This document shows, in pieces, positions 15,816 to 24,635 of a stretch of DNA of 42,421 bases. The translations under genes and the position numbers were made by a program. A model generated the notes under the pieces. The model was not told the DNA's origin, made no database searches, and saw nothing but the letters and a program-made list of their open reading frames with translations. Source of the DNA: JBLHKS01 sp047620505 (GTDB taxonomy: Bacteria > Verrucomicrobiota > Verrucomicrobiia > Verrucomicrobiales > DEV007); assembly GCA_047620505.1 (NCBI GenBank), contig JBLHKS010000043.1, positions 1-42,421 on the forward strand, in the 5' to 3' direction. The first letter of the stretch is position 1, and the number at the start of each line of letters is the position of its first letter.

Positions 15816-16685
15816 CTAGCGTTCGAGATCGAGCAACGACTGGGCCGCTCGATAACGGGCGTCCGGATGCGGATCGCTCAGCAGCTGCTGGAGATGCGGG
15901 GCAAGCCAGATCGCACGCGCATCGCCCGCGAAAGTCGCCGCGTAAGTCCGGAGCGCCGGATCGCTTGACGAAAGATTCGCCTTGAGCGCGGCGAGCCCGG
16001 CCGGATCCCCGAGAGCGGCGAGCGAGTTGTTCAGGTAGGCATCGACGACTGGATCGTCCGATTCTCCGAGCCGCGCACGCAGCAATTCCGCGTCGCGCTT
16101 GCCGCCAATTCGCCCCAGGATCCAGGCCGCAATTCTGTAGGTCCCCTCATCGTCTGACGTCATGCTTTCACGCAGGAAGCGCATCGCCTTTCGATTGCCT
16201 TTCTTAGCAAGGGCGGCTGCCGCCATCAGCCTGAGCGTGATGTTGTCGCTTTCTTCAAAACGGCGGCGCATCCAAACTCCATCGCCGATGATGTTCACTT
16301 TGTAGAGGCTCTCCGCAGCGTGCGTGTGCCCATGCGGGTCGTCTCCGGCGAGGATGTCGAGCATCACTTGAGCCTTCGAGCGATCTCCAGCGCGAACCAA
16401 CTCGCGTGCGATCCCACAGCGCTGTTGATCATCCTTAACCGAGCTAAGCTTCGGTTCGAGGTAAGCTTGAACCTCCGCGCCGTGTCCGCCGATCGTCAGG
16501 CCTTCCGCAGCGTGAATCGAAGGCCAGAACTCATCGCCTTTGAGTCCGGAGTTGAGGATTTTGACGCACTGCTCGCGAACTGCGGGCTCCAGAACGAATC
16601 GCGGCGAAGCGATCCTGCCAGTGACACAAGAATTGAGAAGCGCGAGGCTGATCGCCGACAGAAAAACGAGATTCCAAGATTTCAT
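15816..16685 (-). CDS. HEAT-repeat lipoprotein
   Basis: A 289-residue predicted lipoprotein. The frame opens at 16721, but the start at 16685 gives a classic lipoprotein signal peptide with Cys20 in a lipobox (LLNSC). The remainder is helical repeat units of about 30-40 residues with the HEAT/PBS-lyase pattern, for example ITLRLMAAAALAKKGNRKAM, TYRIAAWILGRIGGKRDAEL, DAYLNNSLAALGDPAGLAAL and PDARYRAAQSLLDLE at the extreme C-terminus. Such solenoids usually mediate protein-protein contact; the partner is unknown. It is the first gene of a two-gene minus-strand unit with the Lon-N-domain gene, and is divergent from the DUF1549 gene (99 bases between starts). Confidence 0.85.
   Translation of the reverse strand: MKSWNLVFLSAISLALLNSCVTGRIASPRFVLEPAVREQCVKILNSGLKGDEFWPSIHAAEGLTIGGHGAEVQAYLEPKLSSVKDDQQRCGIARELVRAGDRSKAQVMLDILAGDDPHGHTHAAESLYKVNIIGDGVWMRRRFEESDNITLRLMAAAALAKKGNRKAMRFLRESMTSDDEGTYRIAAWILGRIGGKRDAELLRARLGESDDPVVDAYLNNSLAALGDPAGLAALKANLSSSDPALRTYAATFAGDARAIWLAPHLQQLLSDPHPDARYRAAQSLLDLER
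15879..15890. repeat. Dispersed palindrome copy 8
   Basis: A 12-bp palindrome in the last HEAT unit, read on the minus strand as Gln-Gln-Leu-Leu. Confidence 0.9.
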
Positions 16686-16784
16686 TGCCAAGACTTTCGC
16701 AAAACCAACGGCAACAACCAAGCAGAATCTCTCGGGTCAGCGTCGTTGACGAATCTTGATCCGGTTGCGAGGCTCCCCGCGTCG

Positions 16785-19700
16785 ATGAAACCGTTCTTCA
16801 TCCTGTTCCTGGCTTTTCCGCTTCTGTTGAACGCGGAAGTCGATTATTTGCGGGAGGTCAAGCCGCTGTTGGAGCACAAATGTTTCGCCTGCCACGGCGC
16901 GTTGAAGCAGAAAGGCGGTTTGCGTCTCGATACGGCTGAGTTTATTCGGAAAGGCGGCAAATCGGGCTCAGCTTTGGAATTGATTCTCGATCGGGTCAAT
17001 TCCGAGGACGAATCTGAGCGAATGCCGCAGGAAGCTTCCTCGCTGACGACGGATGAGATTGCGATGTTGTCGGCTTGGATCAAAGCGGGTGCGCCGGCTC
17101 CAGAGGGTGAAGTCGCGATGGCCGACCCGCGAGCCCACTGGTCCTATCAAACTCCGAAACGCTCGCCTGTGCCGGAATCGGATTTCGAAAACCCGATCGA
17201 CGCTTTCATCGCGGCGGCGCGCGATTCGAACGGAATCAAAACCATCGCGCCTGCGGCGAATCGCTCGATTCTGCTTCGTCGAGTTTACCTGGACCTCATC
17301 GGAATTCCGCCGACAGCCGAGCAAACTCACGCGTTTCTCGCTGACGAATCAAGCGAAGCCTACGATCGAGTCGTCCAGCAGCTGCTGGCGAGCCCGATGC
17401 ACGGGGAGCGTTGGGGCCGGCACTGGATGGATGTCTGGCGCTACAGCGATTGGTATGGCCGGCGTGCTCAGAACGAAATCCGCTACGGCGTCAGGCACAT
17501 CTGGCGGTGGCGAGATTGGATCGTCAATTCGATCAACGAAGACAAAGGTTATGACAGAATGGTGCTCGAAATGCTCGCTGGAGACGAGCTGGCACCGAAC
17601 GATCCGGGGGCTTTGGCTGCGACCGGCTACCTCGGGCGGAACTGGTATAAATTTAACCGAAATGTTTGGCTCTTCGATACTGTGGAGACGACTTCCCAGG
17701 CGCTGCTCGGTCTGACGATGAGATGCGCGCGTTGTCACGATCACAAGTACGATGCGCTCAGCCAGGAGGAATATTATCGCTTTCGCGCTTTCTTCGAGCC
17801 TCACGATGTTCGGACTGATGCGCTGGAATTCGCCGCCAAATCGGTGAAGGACAACAACATTGGCACCGTTCTGACCGACGGCCTGTCGCGCGTGTTCGAC
17901 AAAAATCCGGACGAGCCGACTTACCGTTTTGAACGCGGTGACGACCGGCGTCCTGACGAATCTGCGCCGCTTGAGCCGGGAGTTCCATCGGCGTTAGGCG
18001 GCGTGCTCGCAGTTGAGCCGGTTGCCTTGCCGGTAGAAGCGTTTTACCCGGCGTTGCGTCCAGAAATTCTAGCCAGCCGGATTGCCAACGCGGAGGAAGC
18101 GGAGGCGGCGGCGAAAGCGAAGATCGGAGTCGCCGAGACCGCGTTGGCCGAAGCTGAATCCAGGTTGAAGGCGGGTGCCGAGCCCGGTGAAATCAAGACG
18201 ATCTGGACTGACGATTTCAGCAAAGCCAAAGAGATCTGGAAGCCGGTTGGCGGGATCTGGAAATTCGAAGACGGCGTGCTTCGCGAAGAGCAGGTTGCGA
18301 ACTTTGCGACGATCCTGCGTGACGAAATTATGCCGCGCGATTTTCGGCTTCGCGTGCGCTACCGGACGCTCAAACCCGGATCAGTTCGCTCGGTAGGCAT
18401 CAGTTTCGACTATGTGGATCAAGGCCATTCGCAGGACGTTTACACGAGCACCGGCGATCAAAAACAGAGCGTGCAGGCGTTTCATCGAGTGGCGAAGAAA
18501 AACGAATATCCGGCGACTGGAATCGTGCCGACCGAACTTTCCGTCGATGCCGAAACGACGCTCGAAATCGAGGCGCGTGGCCAGACGCTTAAGATCTGGC
18601 TCAACGGCGAGCAAAAACACGACTACGTGATGCCTCTGCCTCGCCGAGAAGGCAAATTCGCGCTGTGGGTTCACGCGGGTTCGGCGGAGTTTCTGGAGAT
18701 CGAGGCGCAGGCGCTTCCGATAACTCGGGAGACGTTGATCGATGACGTCCAGACTGCTGAAGCGGCTCTAATTGAAGCTCGGATTCAAGCGGAAGCCGCG
18801 AAGGTCGAAGTCGCATCGATCGAGGCGCGCGCCGCAGCTGAGCGTGCCCGATATTCTCGTCCAAAACCGGCGAACGCGGCTGAGCTGACTCGAAAGGCGG
18901 CGGAAGCTGACGCGATTTTGAAGCAGCAGCAGGCTGAGGTTGATTCGACACGCGCTCGTGCCCAGCTTGAACGAGTCAAAGCCGCGAACACGCGGTTTCA
19001 GCCAACGGCCACGAAGGATCCGCTCGTCGATGCCGAGGCCAAAGTCGTTCAGGCTGATCAGCAGCTGCTGGCCGCGCAGAAGGCGATCGAAACTCCCGGC
19101 GAAGTTTACGAACCGCTCGGCGAAATGCATCCTGACACGAGTACAGGCCGCCGACTGGCGCTCGCCCGCTGGATCGTCTCGCCGGACAATCCTCGAGCGG
19201 CTCGAGTCGCCGTGAATCACATGTGGCTGAGACATTTTGGTGAGGCGCTCGTCTTCTCAGTTTCGAATTTTGGACCTGCAGGAAAGGACCCGACGCATCC
19301 GGAGTTGCTCGACTGGCTCGCGGTCGAATTGATCGAGAGCGGCTGGAGCATGAAGCATCTTCACGAGTTGATGGTGACCTCGGAGACGTATCGATTGGCG
19401 AGTTTCGCCGCTCCCCCTGACGGCGATCCTCAGAACCGATTTTACTGGCGAATGAATCCGCGCCGAATGGAAGCTGAGGCTGTCCGCGACAGCATTCTCG
19501 CGATTAGCGGTGGGCTGGATTCAGCCATGGGTGGGCCTGACCTCGATCCTCTGAAAGACAGTAATTCGAAGCGTCGCAGCTTGTATTTTCGGACCACCCC
19601 GGACCAACAGCAGCTCATGTTAGGGCTGTTCGACGCCGCGAATCCAAACGCCTGCTATCGGCGCGAGGAAAGCATCACGCCGCAACAGGCTTTGGCGCTG

Positions 19701-19994
19701 GCAAACAGCGGCCTGGCGCTCGATCAATCGCGTTTGCTTGCGGCTGAGCTTTCAGGGGAGGCCGACTTTGCCGTTGCGGCGTTTGAGCGAATTCTGGGAC
19801 GCGTTCCGAATGATTTGGAGCTCTCCACGATCCGGCAATTTTTGACGACAAGCGCTCAGCAGCTGCCGGCCGATGGCCCGCTACCCGGCAAGGGCGATTC
19901 GACCGTTCCACCGTCGACTGACCCAGTTCAGCGAGCGCGCGAAAATCTGATTCACGTGCTTTTCAGCCACAATGATTTTGTAACGATTCGTTAG
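16785..19994 (+). CDS. PSCyt1-DUF1549-DUF1553 protein with coiled-coil/sugar-binding-like insert
   Basis: A 1069-residue secreted protein of the large planctomycete/verrucomicrobia cytochrome-like family. ATG 16785 gives a signal peptide (MKPFFILFLAFPLLLNA); the long open frame upstream from 16320 is antisense to the HEAT gene and is rejected. Domains: PSCyt1 haem-type CFACHG (Cys33-Cys36-His37); DUF1549 about 130-330 (RRVYLDLIGIPPTAEQ, ERWGRHWMDVWRYSDWYG, second CxxCH at about 314-318, CARCHDHKYD); a coiled coil; a beta-rich domain at about 471-640 resembling DUF1080/3-keto-disaccharide hydrolase or LamG folds (WKPVGGIWKFEDGVL, LKIWLNGEQ); a second long Ala/Glu-rich coiled coil; and DUF1553 from about 774 (LARWIVSPDNPRAARVAVNH). 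The family is predicted to be extracellular and redox-associated; no activity is proven. The DUF1501 partner follows 49 bases later. Confidence 0.9.
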   Translation: MKPFFILFLAFPLLLNAEVDYLREVKPLLEHKCFACHGALKQKGGLRLDTAEFIRKGGKSGSALELILDRVNSEDESERMPQEASSLTTDEIAMLSAWIKAGAPAPEGEVAMADPRAHWSYQTPKRSPVPESDFENPIDAFIAAARDSNGIKTIAPAANRSILLRRVYLDLIGIPPTAEQTHAFLADESSEAYDRVVQQLLASPMHGERWGRHWMDVWRYSDWYGRRAQNEIRYGVRHIWRWRDWIVNSINEDKGYDRMVLEMLAGDELAPNDPGALAATGYLGRNWYKFNRNVWLFDTVETTSQALLGLTMRCARCHDHKYDALSQEEYYRFRAFFEPHDVRTDALEFAAKSVKDNNIGTVLTDGLSRVFDKNPDEPTYRFERGDDRRPDESAPLEPGVPSALGGVLAVEPVALPVEAFYPALRPEILASRIANAEEAEAAAKAKIGVAETALAEAESRLKAGAEPGEIKTIWTDDFSKAKEIWKPVGGIWKFEDGVLREEQVANFATILRDEIMPRDFRLRVRYRTLKPGSVRSVGISFDYVDQGHSQDVYTSTGDQKQSVQAFHRVAKKNEYPATGIVPTELSVDAETTLEIEARGQTLKIWLNGEQKHDYVMPLPRREGKFALWVHAGSAEFLEIEAQALPITRETLIDDVQTAEAALIEARIQAEAAKVEVASIEARAAAERARYSRPKPANAAELTRKAAEADAILKQQQAEVDSTRARAQLERVKAANTRFQPTATKDPLVDAEAKVVQADQQLLAAQKAIETPGEVYEPLGEMHPDTSTGRRLALARWIVSPDNPRAARVAVNHMWLRHFGEALVFSVSNFGPAGKDPTHPELLDWLAVELIESGWSMKHLHELMVTSETYRLASFAAPPDGDPQNRFYWRMNPRRMEAEAVRDSILAISGGLDSAMGGPDLDPLKDSNSKRRSLYFRTTPDQQQLMLGLFDAANPNACYRREESITPQQALALANSGLALDQSRLLAAELSGEADFAVAAFERILGRVPNDLELSTIRQFLTTSAQQLPADGPLPGKGDSTVPPSTDPVQRARENLIHVLFSHNDFVTIR
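17375..17388. repeat. Dispersed palindrome copy 9
   Basis: A 14-bp palindrome in DUF1549 of the 16.8 kb gene, encoding VVQQLLASP where relatives commonly have VDxLLASP. Confidence 0.9.
19059..19070. repeat. Dispersed palindrome copy 10
   Basis: A 12-bp palindrome in the second coiled coil of the same gene as copy 9. Confidence 0.9.
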
Positions 19995-20043
19995 CCCAAT
20001 TCAAGAGTCGATAGGCTTGGAAACCCAAAAACGTGTTGAGATT

Positions 20044-21495
20044 ATGAAAGCCCCCGCCAATCCACTGACTTGCGGACGAGTTCAGCGCCGCCGATTTCTG
20101 AAGGACTTCGGGATGGGGTTTACGGGGCTCGCGTTGAACTCGATGCTTCAGGCCGAAGAGCCGGCGTGGGGGCCGCCGAATGGTGAACCGCAGTTTCCGG
20201 CGAAAGCGAAAAGCGTGATCTGGCTCTTCATGATGGGTGGGACGAGCCACGTGGAAAGCTTCGACCCTAAGCCGGCGCTGAATCGTTACGCGGGCAAAAC
20301 GTTTGAGGAGTCGCCCTATTCGAAGGAGGTGCTTGAGTCCGAGTTTTACCGCAAGAATGTGCGCGATTTCGCCGGGACGCTTCGCGGGCTGATGCCGACG
20401 ATCTACCCGATGCAGGTGGGATTCAAAAAGCGCGGTCAGAGCGGGATCGAGGTCAGCGATTGGTGGCCGCATGTCGGCGATTGCGTCGATGATCTGGCGA
20501 TCGTGCGCTCGATGTGGACGACGGACAACGATCACGCGGCGCAGTTGCAATTTCACACCGGTCGCCATGTTTTCGACGGCTTTTTCCCGAGCATCGGCTC
20601 GTGGGTTCACTACGGCCTGGGCACACTGAATCACAATTTGCCGCAGTTCGTTGTGATGGGGCCGCCGCCTCGAGATTGTTGCGGCGGGGTGGGGGCGCAT
20701 GGCGCGGATTACCTTGGACCTGAGCACGCCGGGATCAAAATTGGGAGTGACCCGGCTAACCCGCTTCCGTTTGCCTCGCCGGGGCCGAGCGTGACGAAAT
20801 CCGAGCAGATTCGCGAGCAGCAGCTGCTGGGTGAGCTGAACGGCTTAGCCGCCGCGCAATACCCGGACGATGCGAAGCTGCGGGCGCGGATCAAGTCTTA
20901 CGAACTGGCATTTCGGATGCAGACGGCTGTGCCTGACGCGGTTAGCATCGCGGGTGAATCCGAAGCTTCAAAGCAGCTTTACGGGCTCGATAACAAGGTT
21001 ACGCAGTCCTTCGGACAACAATGTTTGACCGCGCGGCGGTTAGTCGAGCGCGGTACGCGGTTCGTCCAGATTTACCACGACGGTTGGGACGCGCACAAGG
21101 GGCTTAAGAAGAATCACACGGAGAAATGTGCGCAGGTCGACAAGCCGATTGCCGGGTTGTTGAAGGATTTGAAGCAGCGTGGCCTGTTGGAAGAGACGAT
21201 CGTTGTTTGGGCAACGGAGTTTGGCCGAACGCCTGGCGCGGAAAAATCAGACGGGCGCGACCATCATCCTTACGGCTTTTCGGTCTGGATGGCGGGTGGT
21301 GGAATCAAGGGTGGTCAAACTCATGGTGCGACGGATGAGCTTGGCTTTCACGCAGCGGAAAACCGCCACTACGTGACTGACATTCACGGAACGTTGCTTC
21401 ATCAGCTTGGCCTCGACCCGCGCCGAATGGAAGTTCCCGGCCACAAGCGGCTGGAGATTGATTTCGGTGATCCGATCCGCGAAATTCTGGCTTAG
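20044..21495 (+). CDS. DUF1501 protein, Tat-exported
   Basis: A 483-residue DUF1501 protein, almost always encoded right after a DUF1549/DUF1553 gene as here. It belongs to the alkaline-phosphatase/sulfatase-like fold superfamily but has no established substrate. ATG 20044 is preferred to the in-frame TTG at 20017. The leader carries a twin-arginine-like RVQRRRFLKDFGMGFTGLAL. Typical motifs are SVIWLFMMGGTSHVESFDPK, DDLAIVRSMWTTDNDH, GTRFVQIYHDGWDAHKG, VVWATEFGRTPGAEKSDGRD and DIHGTLLHQLGLDPRRM. The stop overlaps the stop of the convergent enolase-family gene by 4 bases. Confidence 0.92.
   Translation: MKAPANPLTCGRVQRRRFLKDFGMGFTGLALNSMLQAEEPAWGPPNGEPQFPAKAKSVIWLFMMGGTSHVESFDPKPALNRYAGKTFEESPYSKEVLESEFYRKNVRDFAGTLRGLMPTIYPMQVGFKKRGQSGIEVSDWWPHVGDCVDDLAIVRSMWTTDNDHAAQLQFHTGRHVFDGFFPSIGSWVHYGLGTLNHNLPQFVVMGPPPRDCCGGVGAHGADYLGPEHAGIKIGSDPANPLPFASPGPSVTKSEQIREQQLLGELNGLAAAQYPDDAKLRARIKSYELAFRMQTAVPDAVSIAGESEASKQLYGLDNKVTQSFGQQCLTARRLVERGTRFVQIYHDGWDAHKGLKKNHTEKCAQVDKPIAGLLKDLKQRGLLEETIVVWATEFGRTPGAEKSDGRDHHPYGFSVWMAGGGIKGGQTHGATDELGFHAAENRHYVTDIHGTLLHQLGLDPRRMEVPGHKRLEIDFGDPIREILA
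20818..20829. repeat. Dispersed palindrome copy 11
   Basis: A 12-bp palindrome in the DUF1501 gene, phase Gln-Gln-Leu-Leu. Confidence 0.9.
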
Positions 21496-22898
21496 TTGCC
21501 GAGTTCCGAAATATCGCGCCAGTCCATCACTGGATCGAGATCGATGCCGACGCCAAATCCGCTTTGCGCGACGCTGGCGGAATCGATCCCGCCGTTGCGC
21601 AGGTTCAAGGTCGGAAAGTCGTCCTCGTGGCGGCGATAAAGATCACCGTGTCGGCGCCAGATCATTTGCTGGATTTCGTCTGAAAACATCGAGAGGCCAC
21701 GGAAATAATGATGACCATTGCGTTCGACGTGTTCGATTCCAAGGGTTTGCATCACAGCCAGATCCTGAAGCAAGGCAACTGGGCCGATATTCCCAAGATC
21801 CTCGCCGCTCTGAATGCCCTTGCGCTCTTTGAGCAGGCAAGCATTGGCGATTCCCTTCATCACACCTTTGCAGTTTTTGTGGCTCGACCCAGAATAACCG
21901 AGATCTAAAGCCCTTGGAGTTGAGTCGAGCTCGCCATCGGATTCGTCGATGATCAGCGCCGGTCCATCCCAGCTTTCGAAGCTTTCGCTGAGAGCCCGGT
22001 CGCGATGAATTGGCTGCTCGATGAAGATGAGATGATTACCAGAGAGAAAATCTCGAAGAGTCGAGTCTTCCGAAATCGCCCCCCAATACTCAGAAAACTC
22101 AGACGGAGTCTGGAATTGCTCGTTGCCATCCAAGGTGAAGCGGAATGCTGGCGTTCCCTTTTTGAGGATCTTGTGAATTGTCTGAAGCCGCTCGCGATCC
22201 CATTCGAGATTGCCGCTGATCTTGATTTTGAAGTGAGTCAGCCCGTAAGCCTCGATGCATTCTTCAAGAGTAAACGGAAGGCCATCATCGGGATTTTCCG
22301 GCCCGTCGGATTCGCTTAGCGGATCTCCGAGCCCGATCGTGTGCCTCGCGATGATCTGCAAGGGCGTCGGTTGAGGGAGAAATTCGGTCGGTTGCCGACC
22401 CACCAGCTGCGGATGGATATCGCCTAGCTGAACGCCCAAAGCATTCTGACGAACGGAGTCAGCGAAAGGCCGTTCGGTGAAGCGCCCGAAAGCGTCCAGC
22501 ATCGCTCGCTCGACTAACGATGTTCCGAGGTGAGCGAGCAGGGGAGGGATCGATTGGCTTTTTGCCCAGTCGTTTTGGGCATCGTAAAGATCGCGCCACC
22601 ATTCGTAGAAGGTCTTCTTCCGTTTGATCTCGGTTGCGGCCTCAGCGGCGTGCTTGATCACGTGATACATCGCCGGGAGATCGTCCTCAAATGAGGTGTC
22701 CGGGATTTTAGTGAACCATTTTGGCGGCAGACCTTCGGCTGAGATTCCAATCTGGCGCTTACGCCCAAAGGAAGCCTTACATCTGAAAAAGACGTGAGGT
22801 GCTTCGGTCATACTCGCGATTCCGTATTTAAACGGAAAACGCGTGCGAGTTTTGACAACTTGGAAACTGAACTCGAGGGCTTGAATCGAGGTAGGCAT
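21492..22898 (-). CDS. Enolase-superfamily (mandelate racemase/muconate-lactonising-like) protein
   Basis: A 468-residue enolase-superfamily protein, longer than typical family members (350-400 residues). The capping domain starts SFQVVKTRTRFPFKYGIASM. The barrel shows KIK at residues 224-226 (LTHFKIKISGN), then likely metal ligands Asp257 (FTLDGNEQF), Glu294 (LIFIEQPIHRD) and Asp318 (ALIIDESDGEL), followed by Lys341-Lys344 (HKNCKG). These are the positions at which a superfamily enzyme abstracts an alpha-proton next to a carboxylate. Racemase, dehydratase or cycloisomerase activity cannot be told apart here. It lies 133 bases downstream of the symporter on the same strand, so uptake and metabolism of one organic acid is a reasonable inference. 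It has no Tat or Sec leader, so it is cytoplasmic. Confidence 0.8.
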   Translation of the reverse strand: MPTSIQALEFSFQVVKTRTRFPFKYGIASMTEAPHVFFRCKASFGRKRQIGISAEGLPPKWFTKIPDTSFEDDLPAMYHVIKHAAEAATEIKRKKTFYEWWRDLYDAQNDWAKSQSIPPLLAHLGTSLVERAMLDAFGRFTERPFADSVRQNALGVQLGDIHPQLVGRQPTEFLPQPTPLQIIARHTIGLGDPLSESDGPENPDDGLPFTLEECIEAYGLTHFKIKISGNLEWDRERLQTIHKILKKGTPAFRFTLDGNEQFQTPSEFSEYWGAISEDSTLRDFLSGNHLIFIEQPIHRDRALSESFESWDGPALIIDESDGELDSTPRALDLGYSGSSHKNCKGVMKGIANACLLKERKGIQSGEDLGNIGPVALLQDLAVMQTLGIEHVERNGHHYFRGLSMFSDEIQQMIWRRHGDLYRRHEDDFPTLNLRNGGIDSASVAQSGFGVGIDLDPVMDWRDISELGN

Positions 22899-22957
22899 GG
22901 CGGGGCGAGGCAGACAAATAGTCAGGGATTCGACAAGAGCAAGCGGACCTTTGGGTC

Positions 22958-22974
22958 TTGCCGTACATCGGCAA
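22958..22974. promoter_or_regulatory. Hairpin between symporter and enolase-family genes
   Basis: A perfect 6-bp inverted repeat (TTGCCG and CGGCAA, loop of 5) lies in the 133-base gap, 60 bases before the enolase-family start. It has no T-run, so mRNA processing or attenuation is more likely than termination. Confidence 0.25.
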
Positions 22975-23031
22975 ATTTCAGCCTGAATGCCGAAATATCG
23001 TCGCTTTTAACCAGTGTCGTCTTCCTGAAAT

Positions 23032-24630
23032 TCATTCCTCTTCCATGTCGCGCTTCATCGATTCCACATGCTCGCTTGGTAGTGGCTTTGTCAGGGCGCT
23101 AACGATCATAAACACGAGAACGTTGATTGTAAACCCAGCAAAACCAATATCGACGACTGTTTTGATCGTGTCGGTCTGAGTTTTGAGGAGCGGAAAGAAT
23201 TGATTGAGCGGCGTGAAGCAGAAAACCACGAGAATTCCGGCCCCAATTCCCGCCGTCGCGCCGTGCGACGTGCCTTTTCGGACAAACAGCATGTCGATCA
23301 CCACCGGCAGGAGCTGACACGAAAAGGCGATCGCGGTAAACATCAGGCCAGCGATCGTATCGCCAATACCTTTGGTGGTCTCCATCTGGTAGGCGACGAA
23401 CGCCGCGAGCCCCATCATTCCGATGATCGCGAGACGCCCTCCCCACGCCTTTTCCTTCTCAGACGCGTTCGGCCTGAAAAATCGTTCGTAGATGTCGCGC
23501 ATGAAGACCGCGCTGAAGCCGTGAAGATTGCTGTCCGCGGTGCTCATCGATGCGGCGAGGATCGCGACGAAGATGATCGCGACGAGAAGGACGCCAATGC
23601 CTCCGAAGACTTCCGGTAGTTGGGTGCCGATCATAAATGGGACGATCTGATCTGCTTTCCCGACAGCAGCTGCTGCCTGAAGTTCGCCTCCTACCATAGT
23701 TGGCGGCTGTTCCACGCGCCCGCCCATCGCGACGAGCATCGAGCCGAAAAGAAAGCAAATCGGCAGCACGGTGGCGAAAATCATTGCGCTCCGTTTCAGC
23801 GTCTTCGCGTCTTTGGCGGCGTAAAGTCGCATCCACTGGCTTGGCTGGATAATCGAAGAGACGGACGCGTACATGATCACGGTTAAAAGGACGCTCCAAG
23901 TCCATTTTCCGACCGGCCCAGGAATCCGCAGCGCCTCAGGCGGAATTTCTCGAAGCCTTTCGAAGTAACCTCCGACTCCGCCCATCGCAATGATCATCGC
24001 GATGCCAGCGACGACCATTCCAAAAAGTAAAAGCGCGCCCTGCAAAACGTCAGTCCACGCAACTGACCGCATTCCGCCGACCAAGACATAAAACACGGTC
24101 ACAACTGAGAGCGCAAACATCCCCCAGCCGTAAGCCGCCGTGACTTTGCCAGCTTCGACAACCTCCTCGCTCGGGAACATCTGCTGTGCCAGAATTCCGC
24201 CCGCTTTGATCTGCATGATCACGTAGGGCAGGACGTAAAGAGCGGCTGTCAACGCGACTAACACGCGTAAAACTGGACTCCCTCCATAATAACCGGCGAT
24301 CATGTCGCCCGGCGTGACGTAGCCGCGTTTGCGCCCGATCCGCATGAATCGCGAGCCGAAAATATAGATCGCCGCCCCGGCCACAGGCAGGTTCAAAGCA
24401 AAGAGCAGGAAGGCCGCGCCATGAGTGTAGACGTTGCCTGGGATTCCCAGAATCGCGGCGCTGCTGAACATTGTCGCCATGATCGTGAAGACCGTGACGA
24501 TCAGTCCCTGGCCGCGTCCGGCGAGGTAGAAATCCTCCTCGTTACCCTTGCTTTTAAGATAACCGATGGTTCCTAACACCAGCAGAAGCACCAGGTAGAC
24601 CGCGAGAACAATAATGTAGATCGTGCCCAT
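23032..24630 (-). CDS. Sodium:solute symporter (SSS family)
   Basis: A 532-residue integral membrane transporter of the SSS family, about 13 hydrophobic helices, predicted to import an organic solute with Na+. ATG 24630 is chosen over an upstream TTG (24648), which would overlap the preceding gene; GGAAGGAC lies 11-18 bases before it. Diagnostic features are SKGNEEDFYLAGRGQGLIV in the first loop (the EDFYLAGR motif), GYVTPGDMIAGYYG, FYVLVGGMRSVAWTDVLQG (SSS signature) and ILAASMSTADSNLHGFSAVF (helix 8 Na+-site serines). A DUF3311 small membrane protein precedes it by 5 bases, a pairing common for this subfamily. The substrate is not evident; the downstream enolase-family enzyme suggests an acid or acid-sugar. 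Confidence 0.93.
   Translation of the reverse strand: MGTIYIIVLAVYLVLLLVLGTIGYLKSKGNEEDFYLAGRGQGLIVTVFTIMATMFSSAAILGIPGNVYTHGAAFLLFALNLPVAGAAIYIFGSRFMRIGRKRGYVTPGDMIAGYYGGSPVLRVLVALTAALYVLPYVIMQIKAGGILAQQMFPSEEVVEAGKVTAAYGWGMFALSVVTVFYVLVGGMRSVAWTDVLQGALLLFGMVVAGIAMIIAMGGVGGYFERLREIPPEALRIPGPVGKWTWSVLLTVIMYASVSSIIQPSQWMRLYAAKDAKTLKRSAMIFATVLPICFLFGSMLVAMGGRVEQPPTMVGGELQAAAAVGKADQIVPFMIGTQLPEVFGGIGVLLVAIIFVAILAASMSTADSNLHGFSAVFMRDIYERFFRPNASEKEKAWGGRLAIIGMMGLAAFVAYQMETTKGIGDTIAGLMFTAIAFSCQLLPVVIDMLFVRKGTSHGATAGIGAGILVVFCFTPLNQFFPLLKTQTDTIKTVVDIGFAGFTINVLVFMIVSALTKPLPSEHVESMKRDMEEE
23664..23675. repeat. Dispersed palindrome copy 12
   Basis: A 12-bp palindrome in a loop of the SSS symporter, phase Ala-Ala-Ala on the minus strand. 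Confidence 0.9.
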
Positions 24631-24635
24631 CGTGG

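Noticed and set aside
16320..16784. N-terminal extension of the DUF1549/1553 frame
   Set aside because: It overlaps the HEAT lipoprotein gene antisense, and a clean signal peptide begins at 16785. Similar extensions were trimmed at 2013, 11807, 12794, 25361, 33413 and 40435.
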